A stretch of 64,000 nucleotides of DNA from CAVVAE01 sp963746185 (GCA_963746185.1 CAVVAE010000004.1:1550001-1614000), one strand, 5' to 3'. Counted from the stretch's first letter, positions 52,631 through 62,360 are shown. Numbers and translations: made by a program. The notes: generated by a model from the sequence alone, not told the origin.

Positions 52631-53110
52631 ATGACGAACACCGCAACCGTTGCCCGGCGGACTCGCCGGGTCACGACACAAGACATCGAGCTGTTCACCG
52701 AGATCACCGGTGACCGCAACCCGCTGCACTACGACGCCGACCTGGCCGCGCGTACCCGCTTCGCCGGCATCGTCGTCCAGGGCGGGGTGACCAGCGGGCT
52801 GCTGAACGCCTTGGTGGCAGAGGACCTGCCCGGCCCCGGAAGCGTCTTCTTGAACGTCAACTGGAACTTCCGTGCGCCTGTCCGGCCAGGTGACGTGATC
52901 ACCGCTGAGGCACGGGTGACCGGTCGCCACGAGTCCAAACCCGTCACCTACCTGGCAACCACCATCACCAACCAGGACGACGAAATCGTTTTGGATGGTA
53001 CGGCCGTTGTCTGGCGCGACCCTGCAGTCGCCGCCGCCTTCGACGAGGCATCGGCTTCGTCGGCCCTCCGACAGACCCCTAGTACTCGCTTCACACCAAC
53101 CGCCGGCTGA
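52631..53110 (+). CDS. MaoC-like dehydratase (hotdog fold)
   Basis: 159 residues. The hydratase 2 motif is visible as ITGDRNPLHYDADLAARTRFAG (in short: GDRNPLHYD with catalytic Asp and His), followed by VVQGGVTSGLLNAL and the second-strand FRAPVRPGDVI. It hydrates or dehydrates an enoyl-CoA or enoyl-carrier substrate. First gene of a co-directional run with OsmC, two FAD enzymes and a SARP-type regulator (24-bp gap to osmC). Confidence 0.88.
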   Translation: MTNTATVARRTRRVTTQDIELFTEITGDRNPLHYDADLAARTRFAGIVVQGGVTSGLLNALVAEDLPGPGSVFLNVNWNFRAPVRPGDVITAEARVTGRHESKPVTYLATTITNQDDEIVLDGTAVVWRDPAVAAAFDEASASSALRQTPSTRFTPTAG

Positions 53111-53134
53111 TCCGGCACAACACAGGAGGAACAC

Positions 53135-53725
53135 ATGACCGTCACCACCGAGAGCCCGCGCCGCAACGGCGTCGACGTCGCCACCTTGTTCGCGACCATC
53201 GACGCGGTGAAGGGACAAAACGAGATCGCGAAGTTCCAGTTCCGGGCCAGCAACACCTGGCAGAGCGGCACCCACAGTCGCACGGAGATCTCCGGCTTCT
53301 ACGGAGCGCTCCAGGAGATGGAGCACAAGCACACGACCTTGCTCGACGCGGACCACCCGCAGGTGCTGGTCGGCAACGACCACGCTCCGACGCCAGTCGA
53401 GTACCTCCTGCACGCCATCGCGGCCTGCCTGACCGCCGGCGTCGGCAACATCGCGTCCGCCCGCGGTGTGGAGCTGACGAGTGTGAGCTCGACCGTGGAG
53501 GGCGACATCAACCTGCTCGGCATCCTCGGTTTGTCCGACGGCTCGGTCCGCAACGGCTACGAGCAGCTGAAGGTCACGTTCCACATCGAAGGCGACGCTG
53601 ACGAGGCGACGCTGCGCGAGATCGTCGAGCAGTCACGCAACCGTTCGGCCGTCTATGACGCATTGACCAACCCCACCCCCGTTTCCGTGGACGTTGTTGC
53701 AACGGAACGTCGGGGTGGCCACTGA
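53135..53725 (+). CDS. OsmC family protein with a single cysteine
   Basis: 196 residues with GGAGGAACACATG start context. The OsmC fold is indicated by THSRTEISGFYG, PVEYLLHAIAACLTAG and the C-terminal helix. Typical OsmC peroxidases use two Cys; here only the Cys in AIAACLTAG is seen, and the RSAVYDALTNP segment has no second one. This points to the YhfA-like subgroup with an unknown reaction rather than hydroperoxide reduction. It lies 24 bp after maoC. Confidence 0.85.
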   Translation: MTVTTESPRRNGVDVATLFATIDAVKGQNEIAKFQFRASNTWQSGTHSRTEISGFYGALQEMEHKHTTLLDADHPQVLVGNDHAPTPVEYLLHAIAACLTAGVGNIASARGVELTSVSSTVEGDINLLGILGLSDGSVRNGYEQLKVTFHIEGDADEATLREIVEQSRNRSAVYDALTNPTPVSVDVVATERRGGH

Positions 53726-53737
53726 CACCGACAACAT

Positions 53738-53768
53738 CCCGACCGGCCGGCGATCCCGGCCGGTCGGG
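53738..53768 (+). terminator. Perfect 13-bp hairpin between osmC and the first FAD gene
   Basis: CCCGACCGGCCGG (53738-53750), loop CGATC, CCGGCCGGTCGGG (53756-53768), followed by GTAGAA. It may end or attenuate the maoC-osmC transcript and sits 22 bp before the next start codon. Confidence 0.7.
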
Positions 53769-53790
53769 GTAGAACCTGAAGGGACCCCTG

Positions 53791-55050
53791 ATGAACTCCG
53801 TTGACACCGTCGTCATCGGCGCCGGCCACGCCGGCCTGGCGGTGAGCCACCTGCTGACCCGCGCCGGTCGCGATCACGTCGTACTCGATCGTGGCCGGAT
53901 CGCCGAGCGCTGGCGCTCCGAACGGTGGGACTCCCTTCGCCTGCTCACGCCGCGCTGGATGACGAGGCTTCCCGGATGGCAGTACTCCGGTCCTGACCAG
54001 CAGGGCTTCATGCCTGCCCAGGAACTCGTGCAACACCTCGAGCGGTATGCCGAGCAGTTCCCGCTCGAGCTCGGTGACGAGGTTTGTGATGTTTCCGCAG
54101 TCGGCGATGGCTATCGGGTCGCCACGGCAGGCCGCAGCTGGCAAGCGCGACACGTGGTGATCGCTACCGGCCCGACGGGGCGCCCAAATCTGCCGGCGAC
54201 GATCGAGCGACTTGACCCAAACATCCACCTGATGACGTCGTCGCAGTACCGCAACCCGCACGAGATCCCGTCAGGCGGCGTTCTGGTGGTGGGCGCCTCC
54301 GCCTCCGGCGTGCAGATTGCTGACGAACTGGTCCGGTCAGGGCGCCGGGTCGTGCTTGCGGCGGGCGGACACTCTCGGATGCCGCGGCAGTACCGCGGCA
54401 TGGACATCTTCTGGTGGCTCGAGCAGACCGGCCGGTTGGCGCGGACTATCGACGCCGTGCCGGACGCTGACGCTGCACGTCGCGAAACCTCGCTCCAACT
54501 CGTCGGCCGGAAGCCTTCTGACCCGCGCGGCCCCGACGTAGACCTGCTCTCCTTGCAAACTGCGGGTGTCGAGGTGGTCGGGCGCCTAGACCGGGTCAAC
54601 CGCTACAAAGTCGAGCTGCGCAACGACCTGGCAACTTCGACCGCGCACGCCGACGACCGCATGAACCGGTTTCTGGATGCCGTCGACCGATACGTCGACG
54701 CGAACCACCTGACGGCCGAGGTGGACGCAGCGACCCGACCCAGCCCCATGTCGGTGCATCGCACTCCCAACCGGATCAACCTCCGCAGCGAAGGCATCCG
54801 AACTGTGCTCCTGGCCACCGGCTTCCGGCCGCACCACCCGTGGCTGCATGTGCCGGTCATCGGCGAAGGCGGAGAGATCCGGCAAGCAAGAGGCGTGACG
54901 CCAGCACCAGGGTTGTACGTCGTCGGGCAGCGGTTCCAGCATCGCCGCGACGCCACCTTCATCGACGGGGCACGCCACGACGCGCAACACATCGTCTCGC
55001 ACATGTGCCGCGGAGAAGTTGACGCAGCTCGCGCCCTGGAGGCGCCGTGA
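53791..55050 (+). CDS. FAD/NAD(P)-dependent oxidoreductase (flavin monooxygenase-like)
   Basis: 419 residues. FAD-binding GAGHAGLAVSHLL at the N-terminus, then the NAD(P) motif VVGASASGVQIADEL in the middle. The pattern WDSLRLLTP and YRGMDIFWWLE fits the flavoprotein monooxygenases of the MSMEG_0569-like group. It probably oxidises an organic substrate with NADPH and oxygen. It overlaps the next gene by 4 bp (ATGA at 55047), so the two FAD enzymes are coupled. Confidence 0.88.
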   Translation: MNSVDTVVIGAGHAGLAVSHLLTRAGRDHVVLDRGRIAERWRSERWDSLRLLTPRWMTRLPGWQYSGPDQQGFMPAQELVQHLERYAEQFPLELGDEVCDVSAVGDGYRVATAGRSWQARHVVIATGPTGRPNLPATIERLDPNIHLMTSSQYRNPHEIPSGGVLVVGASASGVQIADELVRSGRRVVLAAGGHSRMPRQYRGMDIFWWLEQTGRLARTIDAVPDADAARRETSLQLVGRKPSDPRGPDVDLLSLQTAGVEVVGRLDRVNRYKVELRNDLATSTAHADDRMNRFLDAVDRYVDANHLTAEVDAATRPSPMSVHRTPNRINLRSEGIRTVLLATGFRPHHPWLHVPVIGEGGEIRQARGVTPAPGLYVVGQRFQHRRDATFIDGARHDAQHIVSHMCRGEVDAARALEAP

Positions 55051-56258
55051 ACACGTACGACGTCGTCGTGATGGGCGCTCGGGTCGCCGGTGCATCCACG
55101 GCGATGTTGCTCGCCCGCGCCGGTGCACGGGTCGCTCTTGTCGACCGGGCGAGGTACGGCACGGACACGGTCTCGACGCACGGCTTGATGCGTGCCGGCG
55201 TGCTCCAGCTGTCGCGCTGGGGGCTGCTCGATCGGATCGTGTCAGCCGGCACGCCGCCGATCCGCCGGACGACCTTCTACTACGGCGAAGACGACTCGGT
55301 GCAGATCTCGATCCGGCCGAGCCCCGGCATTGACGCGTTGTACGCGCCACGACGAGGCGTGATCGACCCAGTGCTCGTCGACGCCGCTGCTGAAGCCGGT
55401 GTCGACGTGCTGCACGAGACTCGGGTCGATGAGTTGCTCCGAGACGGCGCTGGACGCGTGGCGGGAGTCCGCGTCGCCAGAGCCGGAACGTCGTACGACC
55501 TGCTTGCGCGGTTCGTGGTGGGTGCCGACGGGATCGGCTCGTTGGTGGCTCGAGATGTCGCCTCCCCCACGCTGCGCCAAGGGCGTTGGGGCAGCGCCGT
55601 CCGCTATGGCTATTACAGCGGGCTCGAGCCGACCGGCTACGAGTGGGCGTACGGCGACGGTGCCGCCGCGGGCATCATCCCGACGAACGACGGACTCAGT
55701 TGTGTCTTTGTGGCGACCACGCCACAACGGATGCGCATGCTGCGGATGGGCGGGGCTGTCGACTCCGTCATGGAGACGTTGTTCCGACTCGCCGCGCCGG
55801 GTCAAGGCCCGCGCTTCGCAGCAGCGACCCAGGTTGGCCGATTGCACGGTTGGGCTGGAATGCGCAGCTACGTTCGTCAGTCATGGGGACGGGGCTGGGC
55901 ACTCGTCGGGGATGCGGGGTACTTCAAAGACCCCATCAGCACTCACGGGATGTCTGAAGCAATGCGTGACGCGGAGCTGTTGACCAGCGCCATGCTCGAA
56001 GCGATGTCCGGCGCCCGCGCCGAGGCGCTCGCCCTGGACGACTACCAGCGGCGGCGGGATGCCCTGTCTGGCCAAGTTTTCCAGGCCAGCGATGACATTG
56101 CCGCGTATGACTGGGACGCCAGACGCGTGCAAACGCTGCTCCGGAGGATGAGCGCTGGGATGACGGATGAAGTGGAACTTCTCGAGTCGCTGCCGGCTGG
56201 CCAGTTGGCCCTCAGCGGCACGGATGATCCGGCTGACCGTCACGCAGCCAAGGGGTAG
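55047..56258 (+). CDS. FAD-dependent monooxygenase/dehydrogenase (PHBH/geranylgeranyl reductase-like)
   Basis: 403 residues. The FAD site reads VVVMGARVAGASTAMLLARAG (GARVAG instead of GxGxxG, as in this group), the second FAD block is VGADGIGS, and DAGYFKDPISTHGM is the late Asp motif. Such enzymes hydroxylate aromatics or reduce prenyl or polyene chains. Coupled to the preceding FAD gene; followed closely by the SARP-type regulator. Confidence 0.87.
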   Translation: MNTYDVVVMGARVAGASTAMLLARAGARVALVDRARYGTDTVSTHGLMRAGVLQLSRWGLLDRIVSAGTPPIRRTTFYYGEDDSVQISIRPSPGIDALYAPRRGVIDPVLVDAAAEAGVDVLHETRVDELLRDGAGRVAGVRVARAGTSYDLLARFVVGADGIGSLVARDVASPTLRQGRWGSAVRYGYYSGLEPTGYEWAYGDGAAAGIIPTNDGLSCVFVATTPQRMRMLRMGGAVDSVMETLFRLAAPGQGPRFAAATQVGRLHGWAGMRSYVRQSWGRGWALVGDAGYFKDPISTHGMSEAMRDAELLTSAMLEAMSGARAEALALDDYQRRRDALSGQVFQASDDIAAYDWDARRVQTLLRRMSAGMTDEVELLESLPAGQLALSGTDDPADRHAAKG

Positions 56259-56301
56259 CGTGGCGGCATCAACTCGCGCCATGGCCAGTCGAGGCAGCGG
56301 T

Positions 56302-59300
56302 ATGGATGTCTACATCAGGATGCTCGGCGGATTCTCGGTGACGCTCCCGGGGGCCGACGTGCCCGCAGACACCTGGAGCCGCCGCGGAGCGGCGTCCCTG
56401 GTGAAGCTCCTGGCCTTGGCTGAAGGCCGACGGATGCACCGAGAACAAGTCATGGATGCGCTGTGGCCTGACCTCTCGGTCGAGGCAGCCAGTCCGCGCC
56501 TGCACAAGGCGGCGCACTTCGCACGGCGCGCCCTTGGCGGCGAGGCCTCGGCACTCCGGTTGCACAACCAGCTGGTGTTGCTGCTCCCCGACGCGAAGGT
56601 GTCAGTCGACGCAGTCGAGTTCCGGCGGCTCGCCGAGGAGGCGATGGCGTCCGGATCCGCAGCAGATGCGAGCCAGGCCCTTGAGCTGTACGACGGCACC
56701 CTGTTGCCGGAAGACGTCTACGAACCGTGGACGACGCAGTGGCGTGAGGCCGTATCCGTTCTCCACGAGGACCTGCTCGGGGCGACTGGGCGGTGGGAGG
56801 ACCTGGTCCGCTTGAACCCCACCGACGAGGCTGCGCATCTCGCCCTGGCTCGCGACTATGCAGATCGCGGCGACGTGCGCGCGGCATTGCGACAACTCGA
56901 GCGAATGGACCAGGCGCTCCGGCGGGAGCTCGGGATCGTGCCCAGCGAAGCCACGGAGCGGCTGCGCGCTGAGCTCATGGGGAACTCGCGCACCCTGTCA
57001 TCCGCGCGTGCTGCGGTGCAGAGGACCAACCGACTGGTGGGACGGCGGAAAGTGGGCGACGCGTTCCGCGACCGGATGGATCGTGCCGCCTCCGGGCGCG
57101 GCAACACCGTCATCGTGACGGGCCCTGCCGGCGTAGGAAAGTCCGCTGTGCTGGACCTGGCCGTCTCGCTCGCGGAGAAACGGGAATGGCGGATTGCTCG
57201 AGGCGGCGCATCTTCGGTGGAAGGCGCCTGGCCCTACGCACCAGTGCTGGAGGCGTTCGGAGAGCTCTGCCGCCGGCACCCGGCGCTTCTGGACGGGTTG
57301 GATGACAACTACCGCATCGAGCTCGACCAGGCGCTGTCGGGCGAGCTGGTCTCGTGGACCGGGGAGACGGCGCACCAACGACTCTTCGTCGCGGCCGCCG
57401 AACTGCTGCGGCTTGCCTCTACTGGCCGCGGTCTCCTGCTCGTGGTCGACGACGTACACGAGGCAGACGAGGCATCGCTGCGGCTTCTCCACTACCTGGC
57501 CCGTTGCGCCGTCACAGAACCGGTTGTCATTGCCCTTGCGTCGCGGCCTGACGCCGGCCCGTCGCTGCGACACATGCAGGAGAGCCTGGTCGCGCGTGGA
57601 GTCGGCGGCTTCGTCGACCTCGCACCGCTGGACGAGAAGGCCACCCGGCGGCTGCTTGCCGAGCGTTTTCCTGACCTCGACGAGCACAGCATGGAGGAGA
57701 TCTGGGCGGTGTCCGGCGGGCTGCCTTTCCGAGCGCTCGAGGCTGCCCGCAGCGTCGAGAGCGGAACCACGGATGTCGCGGTGTCGGGTCTGCCGCCCGA
57801 AGCGCTGGCGATATTCCGGAGAGTGGCACTGCTCGGATCGATGTTCACCACCGATGAGTTGCTCGCCGTGTCCGGAGCCGGCGAACCAGACACCTACCGG
57901 CACCTCGAGACCGCTCTGACCACCTCTGTTGTCGAGCCAGCGGAGCCGGGCTATCGGTTCCGGCACGCGCTCGTCCGAGAGGCGCTGTTGGCCACGTTCT
58001 CGGCACACGAGCGCTCTCGAGCAGGGCGCGATGTGGCGGAACAGATGGCTGCCCTGGGAGCCTCGCCTGTGCGGGTCGCCCACCTGTTCCTGGCAGCCGG
58101 GCATCCGGTGCAGGCGATCCCCTACGCGATGCCGGCTGTCGAGACTGCCGGCGCACTTGGGGCCTACCGCGACGGACTCGCGTTGGTCGATGCCGTCGTC
58201 GAGCACGCAACCGGTATGGAACGAGGGCATCTGCTCGCGCGGCGCGGCGATCTGCTGATGGCGCTGGCTGACCCAGGGGCCGTCGACGCCTACCGTGGCG
58301 CCCTCTCGGTCACGACCGGGACCGAACATCGACTGGTTCGGGTCCGGCTCGCACGCGCCGCGACGTTCCAGGGCGATGTTCACACGGCGAGCGCGGCTCT
58401 CGCGAACCTCGACCTCCGCGGCGATGCTGCGGATGCTCCACTGTTGCTGGCGCGTGGCAGCCTGGCCTACTTCACTGGCGACGTGGACGCTGCGCGGGAG
58501 GCCGCGGACGCGGCGCGGTCTCTCCTGCAGCCCGACGATCCGTGGCAGATCTTGGACATGGTGACCCTGCAGGGGTTGATCGCGCACCAACGAGGTGAGT
58601 GGTTCGAGCAGTTCAGGCGTGAGCTCCGGAGGACCCGCACGAATCCGGGACTGGCGGCCGCAGTGTTCGACGCGCACCTGTGTGTGGCGGAGTACCTGCT
58701 CTACGGTCCGCTGCCGTACGACGAGGTGATCGACCTCGCTGAGCAGCTTCGTCGCCGCGCCGAGCAACACGGCGCGTTGCGCGGGGTGGCCTTCGCGACC
58801 GCGCTGATCGGCGAAGCGGCGTTGCTGAAGGGCGATCTGGACACTGCGGAGACTGAGCTCCAAGAAGCCGCCGACCTGCACCGGGATGTCGATGCCTCCG
58901 CCGGTGAGGCACACAGTCTGCAACGGCTTGCCGAAGTCCGGCTGGCCCGCGACGACCGCCCGGAGGCGTTGGCTCTCCTGCAGCGGGCGTTGCCGCTCGC
59001 TCGCTGGTCGGTGATCAGCAACCATCTGATGCAGCGCATCTACGGCACGATGATCATCGCTGCCAAGGACCCGGCGGACGCAGTGAGCGTGGTGGAGCAA
59101 GCCGAGGCCACGCTCGGTCAGCAAGACCGTTGTACCTTCTGCGACGTGATGTTCGCCGTACCGGCAACGATCGCCTATGCGGACGCCGGGGACGTCGACA
59201 CGGCGGAGCGTTATCTGGACATGGCCGAGGTGTCCGGGAACCGGTGGGAGGGCAGTGCCTGGAACGCCGCGGTGGCGGAGGCACGGGCTCACGTGGCGAT

Positions 59301-59442
59301 CGCGCGCGGAGAGCAGGACGAGTTCACTCGATGGATCGGGTCTGCCGCGGAAATGTTCGCGGCCGCCGGTCAGCCTCTGGACGCGGCGCGATGCACGGCT
59401 CAGGTCACCGACGTACCAGCTGTGCTACCCGTGGGCTCCTGA
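56302..59442 (+). CDS. AfsR/SARP-type regulator with AAA and TPR domains
   Basis: 1046 residues. N-terminal OmpR-like DNA-binding domain (YIRMLGGFSVTLPGADV), then a BTAD (LYDGTLLPEDVYEPW, RRELGIVPSEATERL), an AAA/STAND ATPase (Walker A TGPAGVGKSAV) and long TPR repeats. This is the layout of AfsR and related specialised-metabolism activators. ATG 56302 has GAGG seven bases upstream; a GTG at 56260 is possible. It directly follows the two FAD genes, so it likely controls that cluster. Confidence 0.9.
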   Translation: MDVYIRMLGGFSVTLPGADVPADTWSRRGAASLVKLLALAEGRRMHREQVMDALWPDLSVEAASPRLHKAAHFARRALGGEASALRLHNQLVLLLPDAKVSVDAVEFRRLAEEAMASGSAADASQALELYDGTLLPEDVYEPWTTQWREAVSVLHEDLLGATGRWEDLVRLNPTDEAAHLALARDYADRGDVRAALRQLERMDQALRRELGIVPSEATERLRAELMGNSRTLSSARAAVQRTNRLVGRRKVGDAFRDRMDRAASGRGNTVIVTGPAGVGKSAVLDLAVSLAEKREWRIARGGASSVEGAWPYAPVLEAFGELCRRHPALLDGLDDNYRIELDQALSGELVSWTGETAHQRLFVAAAELLRLASTGRGLLLVVDDVHEADEASLRLLHYLARCAVTEPVVIALASRPDAGPSLRHMQESLVARGVGGFVDLAPLDEKATRRLLAERFPDLDEHSMEEIWAVSGGLPFRALEAARSVESGTTDVAVSGLPPEALAIFRRVALLGSMFTTDELLAVSGAGEPDTYRHLETALTTSVVEPAEPGYRFRHALVREALLATFSAHERSRAGRDVAEQMAALGASPVRVAHLFLAAGHPVQAIPYAMPAVETAGALGAYRDGLALVDAVVEHATGMERGHLLARRGDLLMALADPGAVDAYRGALSVTTGTEHRLVRVRLARAATFQGDVHTASAALANLDLRGDAADAPLLLARGSLAYFTGDVDAAREAADAARSLLQPDDPWQILDMVTLQGLIAHQRGEWFEQFRRELRRTRTNPGLAAAVFDAHLCVAEYLLYGPLPYDEVIDLAEQLRRRAEQHGALRGVAFATALIGEAALLKGDLDTAETELQEAADLHRDVDASAGEAHSLQRLAEVRLARDDRPEALALLQRALPLARWSVISNHLMQRIYGTMIIAAKDPADAVSVVEQAEATLGQQDRCTFCDVMFAVPATIAYADAGDVDTAERYLDMAEVSGNRWEGSAWNAAVAEARAHVAIARGEQDEFTRWIGSAAEMFAAAGQPLDAARCTAQVTDVPAVLPVGS

Positions 59443-59572
59443 CTGGCTGAGTCCCTGTTGCCGTGATGGCGCTAGGGAATCGCGGCATATGCGTGTGCTG
59501 GGCGGCCACCGCACGGAACCCTTGCTGTTCGTTCGACGTCTCACCAGCGTGCCCAGGCGAGAGAATGTTGTC

Positions 59573-59974
59573 ATGCAGAGAAGCGCGGTAGGCGCGGTAG
59601 TCGTCACACTTGCGTTCTTGTTGGCGGGCTGCGCTGGCAGCAAGGACGGGACGCAAGGATCGGTTGAATCTGAGTGCACACCGCAGATTAGGACAGACGG
59701 CGTGATCTACAGCGCTTACGGCTACACCGACCGGGAGGCGACCACCAGGCTCGTGACAGTGGACGAGGCTGACTGTCACGATGTCGGCCGGAATGCACCA
59801 GGGTCTGTCTTCCCAGACGACGCGCGCCAGGTGGCTGCGTGGACCTTCGATGGTTACGCGTCGGATCAAGTCTTGGGTGTTCGCTTTGCCCAGGACTCCT
59901 TCACGGTCTTCGTCGCCGATTCGGTGCCGCGTGATCAAGGAGAGCGCATCTTGCGCCAGTTGAGCGCGAAGTGA
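59573..59974 (+). CDS. Small lipoprotein of unknown function
   Basis: 133 residues with a lipobox (TLAFLLAGC) at residues about 12-20. The mature part has a small alpha/beta look (IYSAYGYTDREATTRLV, DQVLGVRFAQDSFTVFVAD) and two further Cys (SECTP, ADCHD) that could bond. It resembles no family I know. It stands alone between the SARP-type regulator and a convergent beta-propeller gene. Confidence 0.75.
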   Translation: MQRSAVGAVVVTLAFLLAGCAGSKDGTQGSVESECTPQIRTDGVIYSAYGYTDREATTRLVTVDEADCHDVGRNAPGSVFPDDARQVAAWTFDGYASDQVLGVRFAQDSFTVFVADSVPRDQGERILRQLSAK

Positions 59975-60020
59975 CCCTGAGTCGCGCAGCTCATCGGCAG
60001 ATGCGTGCGGGGGACACCCA

Positions 60021-61232
60021 CTAAGGGCTCAGTGCAAACACGTCGACATCGCGGCCGACTTTGCCGATCACCTTTCCGGCCGCGACGGCCATCCAGTCCC
60101 AGCCGCCGAACTCGGGATCATGCATGAAGCCGAGCTGCTTTCCGTCAAAGGACCGCAGGATCGACCCGTCGACTGACCAGATGACGAAGTCGCTGGCCAG
60201 CACTACCTGAGCGCCGGGAGCGAAGTCTGCGCTGACCTTCCACTCCCTGTCTCCGGTCGCCCGATCCAGCGCGCACAGCCCGTCTCCGTCACACTTGGCG
60301 AACACCCGGGCCGGACCGGCGGCGTACAGCTCGGCATAGCTGGTGTCGGCCGTCCAGCGCACTGTCCCGTCTGGGTGCAGAGCAGCCAGTTCGCCCGCAG
60401 GTTTGGTCGCGTAGATCGACGGGTTGGCGATGCTCGGCCCGTCGCCGCGCCAGAGCTGCCAGCCAGACTTATTCCAGATCGTCTCGCCGGTGTCGAGGTC
60501 GAGGGCGCCGCAGTCTCCGGTCGCAACGGTGGTATCGACGATGAAGAGCGTGCCGGTCTCGCCGCAGTCGTCTCGTGACCACAGCACAGCGCCATCGCCG
60601 ACGGCGTACGCCGTCAGGGACGGTGTGCCGCCGCGGTCAGCGGCTCCGGCTACGAGCGCGGTCGTGCCGCTCACCGACAGTGCAGTCGTTCGGTGAGGTG
60701 TTGCCACGGACCAAACCTGGTCACCGGTCGACACATCCAAACCGACGACGAACCCATCCGGATCGCTCAGCGAGATACACGACGAGATCCCGGCTGCGAC
60801 CACGCGGTCACCGGCCAACGCCACGTCGGTCACGCTGCGAGATCCAACGGGAGAACCGGCGAGGTTGGGCGAGGTCCAGGCCAGCTCTCCAGTAGCCAAG
60901 TTTCGCGCGTCGACCTCGCGGCCGTTGTACACGTACATGCGGGTCGCCGACATGACGGGGACCGAGACGAAGCCGCCACCGCATTGTCCGAAGATGGGCA
61001 GGCCAGCCAGGCTGTACACGGGCATGAACTGCGCGTCGTCGATACCGGCCGCACTCAAATCCGTCTCGCCAGGATTGCGGTTGCTGTCTGCAGCGTCAGC
61101 GTTCGCCTGTCGCCAGTTGCTCGGCCTGCCTGGTGCCGCCTCGGCGCTCATCGATGCCGTGCACAATGCCGCCAGCGCGACGATGCACGATGCGAACGTC
61201 AATTTCCTCGCGGCAGATCGGTCCTGAGCCAT
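60021..61232 (-). CDS. Secreted PQQ-like beta-propeller protein
   Basis: 403 residues from ATG 61232 with GGAG seven bases upstream. A signal peptide (LTFASCIVALAALCTAS) leads it. Repeated WD-like blades with the PQQ/YWTD-like ending are visible: NLATGELAWTS, DVSTGDQVWSVA, YAVGDGAVLWSRD, LDTGETIWNKS, HPDGTVRWTAD, RATGDREWKVS. No catalytic residues for PQQ dehydrogenase are seen, so it is likely a structural or binding propeller. Monocistronic. Confidence 0.85.
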   Translation of the reverse strand: MAQDRSAARKLTFASCIVALAALCTASMSAEAAPGRPSNWRQANADAADSNRNPGETDLSAAGIDDAQFMPVYSLAGLPIFGQCGGGFVSVPVMSATRMYVYNGREVDARNLATGELAWTSPNLAGSPVGSRSVTDVALAGDRVVAAGISSCISLSDPDGFVVGLDVSTGDQVWSVATPHRTTALSVSGTTALVAGAADRGGTPSLTAYAVGDGAVLWSRDDCGETGTLFIVDTTVATGDCGALDLDTGETIWNKSGWQLWRGDGPSIANPSIYATKPAGELAALHPDGTVRWTADTSYAELYAAGPARVFAKCDGDGLCALDRATGDREWKVSADFAPGAQVVLASDFVIWSVDGSILRSFDGKQLGFMHDPEFGGWDWMAVAAGKVIGKVGRDVDVFALSP

Positions 61233-61392
61233 CGCAGTTCTCCATTCGAACATCCCCGCGTCAAGCGTTGGTCGTCTGACCTCAGGGGGTCATACTCGCC
61301 CTGCCCGTCTGCGCATACAAGGGATAAGTCGTCGTGTTGGCGTTCGAATTTGGAAGGCGTGAACAGAACTGTGTAGTCAACCCGTCGCTCTC

Positions 61393-61434
61393 TGTGAGAT
61401 TCGTCAGATCCCTTACAGGGTTGGGATCTTGGAC
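61393..61434. repeat. Dispersed element, copy 1 (CCCTTACAGGGTTGGG)
   Basis: An intergenic stretch starting GTGAGATTCGTC and containing CCCTTACAGGGTTGGG-A-TC is repeated in modified form at 63904-63946. It includes the small dyad CCCT-TAC-AGGG. It lies 37 bp upstream of the LLM monooxygenase start. Confidence 0.7.
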
Positions 61435-61470
61435 CGGCGGGTGTCCTCGCGTCACGGCTAGGGTGATCGC

Positions 61471-62360
61471 GTGCTGTTGAGCCTGTGTCTCGACCTCCGG
61501 CGTCCTTGGCCGGACGTGCTGCAGCTCGCTCAGACCGCCGACACGGCTGGGCTCTATACGGCATACGTCCCCGACCACTTCATGCCGTTCGCGCCGGTAG
61601 GAGAGGTTCGTGCGGGCGAAGTGCTTGAGGGTTGGACGGTGCTGAGTGCACTGGCCACGTCGACCCACCAAGTGCGCCTCGGAAGTCTCGTCCTGGGGAA
61701 CACCTACCGCCATCCTGCCGTCGTGGCCAACATGGCTGCCACGCTCGATCAGCTGTCGGGCGGCCGCGTCACGTTGGGCTCGGCGCTGCCTGGCAGCAGA
61801 ACGAGCATGTGGCCTACGGGATCGATCTGCCGCCGGTCGCTGAGCGGCTCGATCGCTTCGAGGAGGCGGCCCACGTCGTGACATCGCTTCTGCGTCAGGA
61901 CGTGACGACGTACGAAGGGCGGCACTACCGCCTCGTCGACGCCCGCTGCGAGCCGAAGCCGCTTCAGCACCGATTGCCGCTCCTCATCGCCGGCGCCGGC
62001 GAGCGACGCACGATCCCGATGGCAGCCAGGTATGCCGATGCCTGGCATGCCTGGGCTGAACCGGACGAGTTCCGGCGCAAGTGCGGAGTGCTCACCGCTG
62101 CCTGCGAAAAGATCGGCCGTGACCCGTCGGAAGTACGCCGAGTCGCCGGCCAGGTGTTGCTCGTGGTTCCCGAAGGGTCGGTGGTCGAGGAGGACTCCGA
62201 CATCATCGGCCCAGCGGACCACGTTGCTGCTCGGCTGCTCCGGTACCGCGACGCGGGTGTGGACGAGTTCGTCGTACGTGACCATGTCGAGACGCCGACG
62301 TCTGAGGCCGTGGACTCGCTTGAGGCGCTGGCCTCAGACGTCATACCTGTCGTTGCGTGA
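61471..62360 (+). pseudogene. Luciferase-like (LLM class) flavin-dependent oxidoreductase with a -1 frameshift
   Basis: The first frame (61471 to about 61775) encodes the N-terminal third of an F420/FMN-dependent LLM enzyme (YVPDHFMPFAP, NMAATLDQLSGGRVTLG). The homology then continues in the -1 frame from 61776 (GLGAAWQQNEHVAYGIDLPP to the stop at 62360). One G appears to be missing from a G-run after ACGTTG. The unshifted frame would stop at 61881. It may be a real inactivating mutation or a sequence error. A leaderless GTG start with TAGGGT upstream is likely. Confidence 0.82.

Noticed and set aside
56998..59292. 764-codon open frame antisense to the SARP-type regulator
   Set aside because: No ribosome site or recognisable domain; the opposite strand has strong AAA/TPR motifs.
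61760..61790. Programmed -1 frameshift in the LLM gene
   Set aside because: No X-XXY-YYZ slippery heptamer or clear downstream stimulator; a lost base explains it more simply.
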